Part shown: positions 27,422 to 36,184 of the stretch, in pieces | How the letters are laid out: every line of letters begins with the position of its first letter | How positions within the stretch are numbered: position 1 is the first letter of the stretch | Source of the DNA: Planctomycetota bacterium | Lineage (GTDB): Bacteria; Planctomycetota; UBA1135 | DNA length: 64,000 nucleotides | Direction of reading: 5' to 3' | NCBI GenBank assembly: GCA_002705055.1 | Contig: PAHY01000060.1 | Span: forward strand, 1-64,000 | The notes under the pieces: generated by a model | Seen by the model: the letters and a program-made list of their open reading frames with translations, nothing else | Database searches by the model: none | What the model was told of the DNA's origin: nothing | Made by a program: the position numbers and the translations under genes

Positions 27422-28132
27422 ATGCCCAGCGACCCACTCCCTCGGGGTCGGCTGGTGGCCTTCCTCGAGTTGGCCGCCGTCCTTCTGCTCGTCCCGCTCC
27501 TCGGCATCCTGGCCGTCGAGCTGACCGGGGTTGAGCTGCGGGATGGCATCACGGGCGTCGAGTTGCTGCAGGTGAAGGCGGTCGAGATCCCGCTGGTCCT
27601 CCTTCTGATGGCTCGAGTCCTGCGCTGGCAGGGCAGGAGTTTTGCGGCCCTGGGTTGGAGTTTCCCTCGGCCCACGCGGCTCCCGGATCTGCGTCGGGGC
27701 CTGCTTTGGGTGGTGCCCCTGGTGCTGCTGGCCGCGGGGGTCAGCGCCGCGCTGCAGGCCTCGGGCTTTGCGGCCACCGAGCCCTTCCGGGTCGAAGGCA
27801 CCGTCGAGGTGCTGGCCTTTCTGCTCGTCGGCATCCTGGCCGGCGGCGTGGTCGAAGAGCTGCTCTACCGCGGCTTCGTCTTTCAGCAGCTGGAGAGCAT
27901 CCTGCCTGCGCGCGGGGCGTCTCGGCTGATGCAAGCCACCGTGCTGACGGCGATGCTCTTCGCGCTCCCGCACGGCTATGAAGGCTCGGCAGCAGTGGGG
28001 GCGATCCTGGTGATCGCGATCGCCCTCCAGCTGCTCTATCTGCGCTCTGGCAGACGGCTGCTCGCACCGATGGTCTGTCACGCAGCATTCAATGCGCTGC
28101 AGATCGCATTGCTGGCCTCCGGCGTGGCCTGA
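27422..28132 (+). CDS. CPBP-family intramembrane metalloprotease
   Basis: 236 residues with about six to seven membrane segments. The conserved sites are Glu145-Glu146 and Arg150 (VEELLYRGF), His184 (FALPHG) and His220 with Asn224 (CHAAFNA), as in Rce1/CPBP proteases. Bacterial members process prenylated or small secreted peptides or serve in immunity to bacteriocins; the substrate is unknown here. Its 3' end overlaps the convergent RND gene by 55 bases (28078-28132). Confidence 0.88.
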   Translation: MPSDPLPRGRLVAFLELAAVLLLVPLLGILAVELTGVELRDGITGVELLQVKAVEIPLVLLLMARVLRWQGRSFAALGWSFPRPTRLPDLRRGLLWVVPLVLLAAGVSAALQASGFAATEPFRVEGTVEVLAFLLVGILAGGVVEELLYRGFVFQQLESILPARGASRLMQATVLTAMLFALPHGYEGSAAVGAILVIAIALQLLYLRSGRRLLAPMVCHAAFNALQIALLASGVA

Positions 28133-31100
28133 GCGCAGGCCCGGCGCGCCAGCAGACTGTGCGCGGCCGGGACGAAGACCAGCGCGATCAGCGTCGCACC
28201 CAGGACGCCGCCGGCCATGATCACGGCGAGCGGGGCCCAGAACAGGCTGCCTCCCAGGATCAGCGGCAGGAAGCCCGCCACCGTGGTGACCGTGGTCGTC
28301 AGGATGTGCCGGGTGGCGTGGTGCACCACGTCGATGACCCCGTCGAGTTCGCCGCGCGCGGCGCGTTCGTCCTCGCGGAGGGCGGTGAGCACGACGATCG
28401 AATCATTGATCGCGAGGCCGATCAGGCCGAGCAGTCCGAGGATGGCCATGAAGCCGAAGGGATAGCCGGATGCCCAGAGCGAGGCGAGGCCGAGGCCGGC
28501 CGCCAGCATCGCGACGCCTCCGATGACGCCGGCGGCGCGGAAGCTGGAGAAGCTCAGGACCAGCGTGGCCACCATCAGGATGGCCAGCAGGGCGACGTTC
28601 GCCAGCAGCGAGCCCACGGCGTTGTCACGCTCGGCCGCTTCGCCTCCCCAGCTCATCGAATAGCCCGGCGGAAGCTGGAAGCCGGCTTCGGCCAGCCGCT
28701 GCTCAAACACGGCCAGGCTCTCGGCCGGCAGCAGGCCGGCATCCAGGTAGCCGCGCACGGCGTTCATCCGGCTGCCCGCCCGACGCGTGATCGTGGCTCG
28801 CTCGGGAACGAGTTCAAACTCGCCGAGGGCATGCAGCGGGACGGATTGCCCCGCTTCGCCGCGCAGCTCCAGGCTGGCCAGCGTCTCGAGTGCCTGCCGC
28901 TCTGCGGCGGCGCGGCGGACGCGGATCGGCAACTCTTCGGTCTCCTCCATGTAGGTGCCGCCGATCACACCGTCGAGGGAGGCCTGGAGGTCTTCCGCGA
29001 GCGCGCGCGCGTTCCAGCCGCTCAGGCGCAGGTCTTCCTCCTGCGGGCGGAACCAGATCTTCGGCAAGCCTTCCTGCAGCGACGCGCGCGTATGCGTGAC
29101 GCCGGGGACCTGAGCGAGAATCGCCCGGGCCTCTTCCCCGGCCGCGGCGAGCACGTCGAGGTCCGGGCCGAACAGCCGCAGCTCAATGGGCGCCGCGAAA
29201 GGCGGACCCTGTTCCAGCTGCAGCGCCAGGCTGAGTGATGCAGGGAATACCGCGTCCAGCTCGGCTTGAATCGCGCGAATCCGCGTGCTGAGTTCCTGAT
29301 TGTCGCGGAGCTGCACCAGCGCCTGAGCGAAGCGCGGCGAGCCTTCCTCACCGACCATCATGTTGTAGTAAAACTGCGGCGCGGAGTTGCCGACGAACCA
29401 GTGCACCGCCTCGACCTCGGGGTGCGCCCGGAGCAGCGCGTGCGCCTCGTCGACCGTGGCGCGTGTCTGCTGCAGGCTGGCCTGTTGCGGAAGCGTCAGC
29501 TGAACCTGGAATTGGTCGCGGTCGGCCGGGGGGAAGAACTGCTCGGTCAGGCTGCCCGCGGCCTGGAAGCCGAACAGGGGCAGCAGCAGCGCCAGGAAGA
29601 TGGCCAGCGCCGGGCGGGCGAGCAGCCCGCGCAGGCCGCGGCGGTACCAGCGGTCGACGGCAGCGACGCGCAGGCCGCTGGGCTGGTCGCTGCCGAATCG
29701 ACCGGCCAGCGCGGCGATGACGGTCAGCGACAGGAACAGCGAAGACACCAGCGCGAGCGAGACGGTGATCGCGATCGACCCGACGAACTCACCGGCCGGG
29801 CCGGCCATCAGCAGCAGCGGCGCAAAGGCCAGGATCGTCGTGAGGGTTGAACCGAACAGCGGGACGGCGAGCATGCCGACAGCCTCGCGCACCACCTTGG
29901 CTCGCTGCCCCGGCTCGCGCATCAGCCGCGAGCGCACTTCATCGACCACGATGATCGCGTTGTCGATCAGCAGGCCCAGCGCGATGATCAGTCCGCTGAC
30001 GCTCATCTGATGCAGCGGGATGCCGAGCATCCGCATGCCGGCCAGCACCATCAGGCTGGTGAGCGGCAGCGCGATCGAGACGAAGATGGCGGAGCGCCAG
30101 CCCAGCATCAGAAAGGAGACCAGCGTGACCAGGCCCATCGACAGGGCGAGGTTGGTCTGCAGATCGCTGAAGCGCTCGGCGACGTAGCGATCCTGCGCGA
30201 AGATCTCTTCCAGCTGCAGTTCGCGCGGCAGCTCCGGCTCGAAGCCGGCGAGCACCGAGTCGATGGCATCGCGCCATCGGTCGATGCGCAGGCCTGGGCC
30301 CATGCGCACGGCAACGGCGATGCCTGGTGTGCCGTCGATCAGCACCTGATCCAGCTGCGGTTGGCGTTCGCTGCGTTCCACGGTGGCGATCTCGCCGAGC
30401 CGCAGAAGGCGACCGTCCATTCCGCTGGCGATCGGGACGGCGCGGATCGCCTGCAGGCTCTCCGGCTCGCCTTCGACTTCCAACGGCAGTTCGCTGCGCG
30501 CGCCGCTGACGCGCCCGGCGGGCACCTTGGCATCGCGCGCGCGGATCTGCGCCGCGAGCTCGGGAATGCTGAGGCCCAGACCGCTCAGGGTTTCGTCTTC
30601 CAGCTGGACGAGGATCTCCTCGTCCGGGATGCCGTAGAGCCGGGTGTGCTCGGTTCCGGCGACGGAGCGCAGCCGATGCTGTAGCTCCTCGCCGAAGCGG
30701 CGCAGCTTGTCTGCCTGCGGGGCGCCTTCGGCGACCCAGGCCAGGCCCAGAATCAGCGTGTAGGCCTCGGATTCGTCATCGACAAACTCGGGAGCGGACG
30801 CGCCCGCTGGCAGTTCGGCTGCGGTGTCGTTCAGTTCGTCGCGCAGCTTCGACCAGATGCGCGGCACGGCCTCCGGCGCGATCTCATCGCCGAGTTCCAG
30901 CTGCATCACGGACATGCCCATCCGCGAAGTCGTCTCGAGCGTTTTCAGCTCTTCGAAACCGCGCAGTGCGTCTTCGAGCGGCTCCGTGACCAGTGCCTCG
31001 ACGCGCTCGGCGGTCGCGCCAGGGAAGCGCGTGTAGACCATCGCAAAGCGCGGGGTGAGCTTGGGGTCCTCCAGGCGGGGCAGCTCCAGCAGAGCCGTGA

Positions 31101-31170
31101 CGCCGGCAGCCACGATCAGCAGCAGCGTCAGGATCAGCAGCCGAGGATGGCGAGCGTAGAGATCGCGCAT
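28078..31170 (-). CDS. RND efflux permease (AcrB/HAE1-like)
   Basis: 1030 residues, the size of AcrB-type inner-membrane pumps. A membrane segment is at 12-29, with a large periplasmic domain after it, a second half from about 520, and the proton-relay segment GLLIDNAIIVVDEV in TM4, with Asn beside the Asp. GLAINDSIVVL appears in the second half. It uses the proton gradient to export substrates from the periplasm or inner membrane. It starts 2 bases after the adaptor stop, third in an operon tetR-MFP-RND. No outer-membrane channel gene is nearby. The 3' end overlaps the CPBP gene on the opposite strand. Confidence 0.92.
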   Translation of the reverse strand: MRDLYARHPRLLILTLLLIVAAGVTALLELPRLEDPKLTPRFAMVYTRFPGATAERVEALVTEPLEDALRGFEELKTLETTSRMGMSVMQLELGDEIAPEAVPRIWSKLRDELNDTAAELPAGASAPEFVDDESEAYTLILGLAWVAEGAPQADKLRRFGEELQHRLRSVAGTEHTRLYGIPDEEILVQLEDETLSGLGLSIPELAAQIRARDAKVPAGRVSGARSELPLEVEGEPESLQAIRAVPIASGMDGRLLRLGEIATVERSERQPQLDQVLIDGTPGIAVAVRMGPGLRIDRWRDAIDSVLAGFEPELPRELQLEEIFAQDRYVAERFSDLQTNLALSMGLVTLVSFLMLGWRSAIFVSIALPLTSLMVLAGMRMLGIPLHQMSVSGLIIALGLLIDNAIIVVDEVRSRLMREPGQRAKVVREAVGMLAVPLFGSTLTTILAFAPLLLMAGPAGEFVGSIAITVSLALVSSLFLSLTVIAALAGRFGSDQPSGLRVAAVDRWYRRGLRGLLARPALAIFLALLLPLFGFQAAGSLTEQFFPPADRDQFQVQLTLPQQASLQQTRATVDEAHALLRAHPEVEAVHWFVGNSAPQFYYNMMVGEEGSPRFAQALVQLRDNQELSTRIRAIQAELDAVFPASLSLALQLEQGPPFAAPIELRLFGPDLDVLAAAGEEARAILAQVPGVTHTRASLQEGLPKIWFRPQEEDLRLSGWNARALAEDLQASLDGVIGGTYMEETEELPIRVRRAAAERQALETLASLELRGEAGQSVPLHALGEFELVPERATITRRAGSRMNAVRGYLDAGLLPAESLAVFEQRLAEAGFQLPPGYSMSWGGEAAERDNAVGSLLANVALLAILMVATLVLSFSSFRAAGVIGGVAMLAAGLGLASLWASGYPFGFMAILGLLGLIGLAINDSIVVLTALREDERAARGELDGVIDVVHHATRHILTTTVTTVAGFLPLILGGSLFWAPLAVIMAGGVLGATLIALVFVPAAHSLLARRACAQATPEASNAICSALNAA

Positions 31171-31172
31171 TT

Positions 31173-32435
31173 CTAGTCCTCTTGGATGGCGACGGTCTGA
31201 CCAGGAACGACACGCTCGGTGCCGCCTGCCAGGACGCGGTCGGCGTCGCGCAGGCCGGCGACGATGACCTCATCACTCCCGGCATGCAGGACCTCAACTT
31301 CCTGGCGGCGGATCCGGGCGTCTTCGACCGGACCCTCGACGAGGTAGACCGACCACAGGCCGCGGCGGCTTGAGACCAGCGCGGTCGCCGGAATGCGATG
31401 ACCTTGCCCCGGACGGAAACGCTGGGTCTGCCAGGCGACGGTGGACCCGGCCAGGCCGGCCCCGGCGTCGAGATCGAGAATCAGGGTCCGGCTGCGCGTC
31501 GCCGGATCGATCTGGGGGAGGGCGGCACGCACGACCGCGGCAAGAGTGCCGCGCGGGCTCTGGAGCTCCACCTGTTCGCCCGGCTCGACCTGATCCGCGA
31601 GCGCATCCGGCACGCCCATGCGAGCCTCCAGCGCCGCGGATTCCTGCAGCGTCACCAGGGGAGTCCCGGCGGCGAGCACTTCGCCTTCGTCGGCAAAGCG
31701 AGCGAGGATCGTGCCCGCGTACGGCGCACGCAGGACCGAACGTTCGAGCTCGAGATCGATCTGCGCCAGCCGCGCTTCGGCCAGAGCCAAGGCGGCCTCG
31801 ACGGCAGCAAGCTGCTCGGGGCGCGTTCCCTTCTCGAGTTCCTGCAGTCCTTGGGCTGCGGCCTCGCGCTGGGCCTCCATCGCCTGCGCGGCGAAAGCCA
31901 GCGTCTCGGCCTCCTCGGGAGCACTCACGCCCTCGGCCAGCAGCTCCTGGCGGCGGGCGGCTTCGCGCTGAATCCGTTCCAATTCGGCATCGATACGGCG
32001 GAGTTCCTGGCGAGCGATCTCGATCTGCTCGACGCGGGGTCCGGCCACCGCTTCGTCGCGCTGGGCGCGCGCGCGGGCCAGCGACGCGACCGCCGCCTCG
32101 CGTTCGAGCTGCAGCGGCGCCAGATCCAGCTCCGCCAGCACCTGGCCCTGATCCACCTGGCTGCCCAGGTCGACCTGCAGTCGGGCGATCTTGCCGGCGC
32201 GTTCGAAGCCCAGCTCGCTCTCGCGACGCGCCTGAATCGTGCCGGTGTAGCGCTGCACTTCCAGCCGGCCTTCAACCGCTTCGGGGCGCAGCGCCCGGAC
32301 CGGGACCGGCCGCGGCGCGGGAGCGGCGAGCGATTCGGCCTCGGCGGCCGCGCGGGGGGGCAGAACAAACAGGGCAGCCGCCGCTCCAAGCAGAGCAAGC
32401 GGAAGCAGTGAACGTTTCGTCAAGATTTGACGCAT
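31173..32435 (-). CDS. RND efflux periplasmic adaptor (membrane fusion protein)
   Basis: 420 residues. An N-terminal signal or anchor (LLPLALLGAAAALFVLPP) is followed by a lipoyl half (VQRYTGTIQARRESELGFERAGKI), a long Ala/Glu/Arg-rich coiled-coil hairpin (about 110-210), the second lipoyl half (SVLRAPYAGTILARFADEGE) and a beta-barrel (GEQVELQSP). It bridges the RND pump to an outer-membrane channel. The ATG at 32435 is preferred to a TTG 6 bases upstream. The start codon lies inside a palindromic operator, so repressor binding could also block transcription through this gene. Confidence 0.9.
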   Translation of the reverse strand: MRQILTKRSLLPLALLGAAAALFVLPPRAAAEAESLAAPAPRPVPVRALRPEAVEGRLEVQRYTGTIQARRESELGFERAGKIARLQVDLGSQVDQGQVLAELDLAPLQLEREAAVASLARARAQRDEAVAGPRVEQIEIARQELRRIDAELERIQREAARRQELLAEGVSAPEEAETLAFAAQAMEAQREAAAQGLQELEKGTRPEQLAAVEAALALAEARLAQIDLELERSVLRAPYAGTILARFADEGEVLAAGTPLVTLQESAALEARMGVPDALADQVEPGEQVELQSPRGTLAAVVRAALPQIDPATRSRTLILDLDAGAGLAGSTVAWQTQRFRPGQGHRIPATALVSSRRGLWSVYLVEGPVEDARIRRQEVEVLHAGSDEVIVAGLRDADRVLAGGTERVVPGQTVAIQED

Positions 32436-32441
32436 CGTCAA
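32418..32441. promoter_or_regulatory. Candidate TetR operator O1 over the adaptor start
   Basis: Three half-sites at 9-base steps: CGTCAA (32418), TTGACG (32427), CGTCAA (32436), separated by GAT and CAT. They form two overlapping perfect inverted repeats with 6-bp arms. The site overlaps the adaptor start codon, 19 bases downstream of the tetR stop. The same architecture occurs upstream of tetR (33215-33238). Confidence 0.7.
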
Positions 32442-32460
32442 GATGTGGGCAAAAAAAGAC

Positions 32461-33201
32461 TTAGCGAGCGAGCAGGTGCGCTTCGCCGGGGAAGACCTCG
32501 TCGAGCACCCGCTGCCGGGTGGCGAGGTAATCGAATTCCGTGCTGAGCGGCTTCCAGCCGTAGCCGTCGAGCAGGAATTGGATGTGGTGATTGAGGTTGG
32601 CGATGGGGTCGAGGCCCAGCTGCGAGGCCGGGCAGCCGCCGTCCGTGTCGCGGCAGGCGAACATCTTGAAGGTGCCGATGTACGAGCCCCAGAGCACCAG
32701 CGTGAGCCCCTCGGGCGAGGCGTGCTCGCGCAGCTCGAGATCGCCGGCCGCGATGGCGTCGCGCACGATTCCCGAAGTGATGGCCACGCACTGCATTTCG
32801 AGGTTCATGAGCCTCTGCATGCGGTCGGGGCGGGCGTTGGAGGAGAAGACCTCCATCGTGATCGCCATCTGCATGCGGTACTCGGGGATGTTGCCCAGCA
32901 CATAGAGTTCTTCCGCGAGGCCCACGGCGGTGAGCCGCTCGCGGCTGTTGCCCCGCAGCGCGGCCGCGCGCGCGAAGCGCTCGATCCGGCCTTGCATGTG
33001 GGCGGCCGCGAGCTCGGCGAAGAGGTCTTCCTTGCTGGCGAAGTGCTGGTAGACCGTGCCCTTTGAGAACTCGCTGGCTGCGGCGAGCTTGTCCATGGTC
33101 AGGCCGCGCAGGCCATGCGTGGCGATCAGCTCGCGGGCGAGCTCGAGGAGCTCGGTCTCGCGGGCTTGAATCTCACGCAGCTTGCGGGGGCTCGTGGCCA
33201 T
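32461..33201 (-). CDS. TetR-family repressor of the efflux operon
   Basis: 246 residues. The N-terminal HTH is clear (about 28-60: LTMDKLAAASEFSKGTVYQHF, then SKEDLF). The C-terminal ligand domain is helical and includes a Cys-containing segment CRDTDGGC. It is the first gene of the tetR-adaptor-pump operon and probably represses both itself and the pump through matching palindromes in front of each. The ATG at 33201 has a minus-strand TATCGT 7 bases upstream inside the regulatory region. Confidence 0.9.
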   Translation of the reverse strand: MATSPRKLREIQARETELLELARELIATHGLRGLTMDKLAAASEFSKGTVYQHFASKEDLFAELAAAHMQGRIERFARAAALRGNSRERLTAVGLAEELYVLGNIPEYRMQMAITMEVFSSNARPDRMQRLMNLEMQCVAITSGIVRDAIAAGDLELREHASPEGLTLVLWGSYIGTFKMFACRDTDGGCPASQLGLDPIANLNHHIQFLLDGYGWKPLSTEFDYLATRQRVLDEVFPGEAHLLAR

Positions 33202-33208
33202 GGGCCAT

Positions 33209-33214
33209 ACGATA
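33209..33214 (-). promoter_or_regulatory. -10-like TATCGT, 7 bases before tetR
   Basis: Minus-strand TATCGT ends 7 bases before the start codon and abuts operator O2, so a bound repressor would cover the promoter. Confidence 0.4.
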
Positions 33215-33238
33215 CGTCAGAAAATGACGATCCGTCAA
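33215..33238. promoter_or_regulatory. Candidate TetR operator O2 upstream of tetR
   Basis: CGTCA (33215), TGACG (33225) and CGTCA (33233) form the same three-half-site pattern, at 9-base steps of 6-base half-sites, as the site over the adaptor start. The central TGACGATCCGTCA (33225-33237) is a perfect 5-bp inverted repeat. Confidence 0.7.
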
Positions 33239-33246
33239 AACATCTT

Positions 33247-33624
33247 CTAGGGATCGCTCAGGAGCTCGTCGACGGCGCGGCCCAGGGCTTCGAGATCGAG
33301 CGGCTTCTCGAAGGTGTAGGTCGCCCCAAGTCGTTTCGCCGCATCGAGATAGTGCGTATTCGACGGAGCCGAGATTGCGATGACGTGGACCTCGGGGTAT
33401 CGATCGCGCATCAGCATGACCAGCTCCAGGCCGTCCCGCTCGGGCATCACGATGTCGGTCAGCAGGATCGAGATCGGCTGCTCCTGGATGAGCTCCTCGA
33501 CCAGCCCGCCGTGACTGGCCTTCAGCAGCTCCAGTCCGGGATGGGACACGAAGTAGTCGTAGAGCATGTCGCAGACGAGGTCCTCGTCGTCGACGATCAG
33601 CATGCGTTGCGGCGTGGGGCTCAT
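33247..33624 (-). CDS. Single-domain response regulator
   Basis: 125 residues forming only a receiver domain: acidic pair Asp12-Asp13, phosphoacceptor Asp57 (LLTDIVMPERDG), Ser85 (AISAP) and Lys107 (EKP). There is no output domain, so it works in a phosphorelay or by protein contact. Its ATG overlaps the stop of the hybrid kinase gene by 4 bases; they are one transcription unit and probably one pathway. Confidence 0.92.
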   Translation of the reverse strand: MSPTPQRMLIVDDEDLVCDMLYDYFVSHPGLELLKASHGGLVEELIQEQPISILLTDIVMPERDGLELVMLMRDRYPEVHVIAISAPSNTHYLDAAKRLGATYTFEKPLDLEALGRAVDELLSDP

Positions 33625-36149
33625 CCTTGGCTGGGGGCGGGGGCGGGGGGCGCGCCGACGAGATCGCGGACGACCGTCAGCAGCTCGGTGGGGCGGAAAG
33701 GCTTCTGTAGAAAGGCCTGATCCGACTTCAGCTCGATGCCGCGCGCGCTCAGGTGTTCGGCCGGAAGGCCGGAACAGAGCAGGGTGCGCGCATGGGGCCA
33801 GCGTGCCTGCAGCGCGTCGGCGAGTTCGGTGCCGGTGCCATCCTCGAGCAGGACGTCGGCCAGGATCAGATCCGGGGTCGGCGTGTTCGCATCCAGCGCC
33901 GCCGCTGCCTCGCGCCCCTCGGTCTCGATCACCTGGTAACCGGCGGCGCGCAGCACTTCGCAGACGATCTCGCGCGTGGCGCTCTGGTCTTCGATGATCA
34001 GCACGGTCGGGGGGCCGGCATGGCCACGCTGCGCGGCATCGACTTCTTCCTGTACCCAGGGCAGACGTAGCTCAAAGACCGTCTCGCGACTCTCCGGCGG
34101 CGAGACCAGGCACAGACTGCCGCCCGCGCTGACGGCGGTGCGATGGGCGATCGACAGGCCAAAGCCGCGCCGGCGCTGCGTCGACTCGCGGGTGCTGAAC
34201 AGCGGGTCGAAGGCGCGCTCGCGCAGATGCGTGGGGACGCCGCTGCCCTGATCCGTGACGCGCAGGACGAACTCCGCCTCGCCTGACTCGGACTCTCCAG
34301 GGCCGGCCTCCAGGCGGATCTTCGCTCCGGCAGGCGAGGCCTCGACGGCGTTGCGCACCAGTTCGACGACGATGCCGCGCAGGGCGAGGCCGGTCAGACG
34401 CACCCGGTGCGGGTCGTCTTGGCCCGAGAGGACGCACTCCCACGCGTAGTCGGCGCAGAGTTCGTTCTCGAGGAAGGACTTCGCGCGCTCCAGCACCACA
34501 GCAGGCTGGCAGGGCTCGCTGGCTCCGCTGGTCGAGGAACCAAAGGCGAGCAGCTTGCGGACGAGTTCACTGGCGCTCTGCGCGGCGCCGTGAATCCGCC
34601 GGAAGCTGCGTTCGAGCAGCTCTTCAGTGGTCGAGTCATCGGGGTGGCGCAGCCGCGCCTGGCCGACCTCGGCATAACCCAGCACCGCGGTGAGCTGGTT
34701 CTCGAGTTCGTGCGAGACCCCTTCGACGAGGCGGGACAGGGAACTCAGGCGGGCCGCGCGCTCGCGCAGTTGGCGGACTTCCTCGGCGCGCTCCGCTTCG
34801 GCGACGCGTGCGGTGACATCGCGCACGATCGTGACCATCGCCGAGGGCTGGTCCGCATCGTCGAGTACCGGAATCCGTTGCGTCTCAAAGTCGCGCGGCT
34901 CTTGCGTACCCGGGATGACACGGCGGACCTGCTTCTGCACCGGCTTGCGGCCCTGAAATGCCTGAAAGGTATTGCTGTGCGCGCGCAGGAAGATGTCGGC
35001 GAAGTCGGGGAAGCGTTCGGCCAGAGTGGCAAAGCTGTGCCCGATCAGCTGATCCGCCTGAAGACCGAACAGCCGCTCGGCCGCGCGGTTGAGAAAGCGC
35101 ACCCGGCCGGTGTGATCCTGCAGGAAGACCGCGTCGGGGAAAGCGCGCACGAGCGTCTCAAGCTCGGCGAGCAGCTCCTCGTGTCGCCGCTGCAGCGCGT
35201 GGTAGGCCTCGCGGTCGAGCATCAGGCTGTGGCCGACAATCGTGCCGTCGTCCTGCTCTGTGAACCGCCCCGTGACCTGCACCCAGCGATAGTGCCCGTC
35301 GTCGTGTCGAATCCGGTACTCCAGTTCGTAATGAGTCCGCGACTCGCGGGCCTGGTCGTAGGCGTGCTCGATCTGGTCGCGTTCTGCAGGGTGCAACAGC
35401 AGATTGAAGCGCGTCGCATCCTCGAGCAGCTCGGCGTGGTGGCGCGGTCCGATCAGCGCGTCGGCGCCTCCGCTGCTGAGCAGGACCTTGCGCATGCTGG
35501 GATCCGCGGAGGTCTGGTAGGCGCATACCCAGCCCGGAAACTCGCGCAGGAAGCCGCCTAGCATCGCGTCCGCGGCGCGCGCCTGCGCGCGGGCTTGAAC
35601 GCGCTCGACCTCGGCGCTGACCCGCTGCACGAACATGCCGCACAGCTCGCGGGCCAGCGCCGCGTCGGGCATCGGCTTGGTGTCCAGCATGCAGATCTTG
35701 CCGATGACCTCTTCGTTCTCGCCCCACAGGGGGATGCCGAGGTAGCTCCGCATGCCATGCTTGGCCAGGAAGGTGTCGCGCGGGAAGGAGGTCGCGACCC
35801 CGTCGTCGACGAAGTAGATCGACCCCTGGGCCACGAACTCGCAGGGGGTGCCGGCGAGCGCGTAGACGCCGCCGCCCGCCTGCGCCTCGCCGCCCCGGGC
35901 CACGGCGATCATGCGCGAGGACGGCTCCGCGCCGGACTCGAGCCGCGTGATCCAGCACATCTCGACATCGAGCAGCCCGCTGAGATGCACCGCCAGCGCG
36001 CTGAGGTAGTCCTCGCCGCGGTGCTGCAGGGTCGAGCCCAGCAACTCGAACAGGGTGCGCAGCTGCTTCTCCTCCGCCTCACCCGCGGTGGGGCGGCCGA
36101 ACAGGCGCTCAAAGAGGGCGGCACCCGGACGAGGAGTCTCTTGGGGCAC
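33621..36149 (-). CDS. Hybrid histidine kinase: GAF, two PAS, HisKA, HATPase, receiver
   Basis: 842 residues from a GTG start, without membrane segments, so cytosolic. GAF-like domain about 30-185 (YLGIPLWGENEEVIGKICMLD), PAS 1 about 205-315 (YELEYRIRHDDGHYRWVQVTG), PAS 2 about 335-450 (FPDAVFLQDHTGRVRFLN). The HisKA His480 is in GVSHELENQLTAVLGY. ATPase boxes are N (VRNAVEAS), G1 (DQGSGVP) and G2 (GFGLSIAH). The C-terminal receiver (714-832) has Asp765 and Lys816. PAS/GAF input suggests a diffusible or redox/light signal, not identified. It is divergent from the acetoacetyl-CoA synthetase gene across 35 bases and coupled to the downstream response regulator. Confidence 0.92.
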   Translation of the reverse strand: MPQETPRPGAALFERLFGRPTAGEAEEKQLRTLFELLGSTLQHRGEDYLSALAVHLSGLLDVEMCWITRLESGAEPSSRMIAVARGGEAQAGGGVYALAGTPCEFVAQGSIYFVDDGVATSFPRDTFLAKHGMRSYLGIPLWGENEEVIGKICMLDTKPMPDAALARELCGMFVQRVSAEVERVQARAQARAADAMLGGFLREFPGWVCAYQTSADPSMRKVLLSSGGADALIGPRHHAELLEDATRFNLLLHPAERDQIEHAYDQARESRTHYELEYRIRHDDGHYRWVQVTGRFTEQDDGTIVGHSLMLDREAYHALQRRHEELLAELETLVRAFPDAVFLQDHTGRVRFLNRAAERLFGLQADQLIGHSFATLAERFPDFADIFLRAHSNTFQAFQGRKPVQKQVRRVIPGTQEPRDFETQRIPVLDDADQPSAMVTIVRDVTARVAEAERAEEVRQLRERAARLSSLSRLVEGVSHELENQLTAVLGYAEVGQARLRHPDDSTTEELLERSFRRIHGAAQSASELVRKLLAFGSSTSGASEPCQPAVVLERAKSFLENELCADYAWECVLSGQDDPHRVRLTGLALRGIVVELVRNAVEASPAGAKIRLEAGPGESESGEAEFVLRVTDQGSGVPTHLRERAFDPLFSTRESTQRRRGFGLSIAHRTAVSAGGSLCLVSPPESRETVFELRLPWVQEEVDAAQRGHAGPPTVLIIEDQSATREIVCEVLRAAGYQVIETEGREAAAALDANTPTPDLILADVLLEDGTGTELADALQARWPHARTLLCSGLPAEHLSARGIELKSDQAFLQKPFRPTELLTVVRDLVGAPPAPAPSQG

Positions 36150-36184
36150 GCTCGCATTCTGCCATAATCAGCGCGCAGTTCGAC

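Noticed and set aside
36163-36168. CATAAT as a leaderless-type box for the acetoacetyl-CoA synthetase
   Set aside because: It is 16 bases from the ATG, outside the 5-8 base range of the other cases, so I did not count it.
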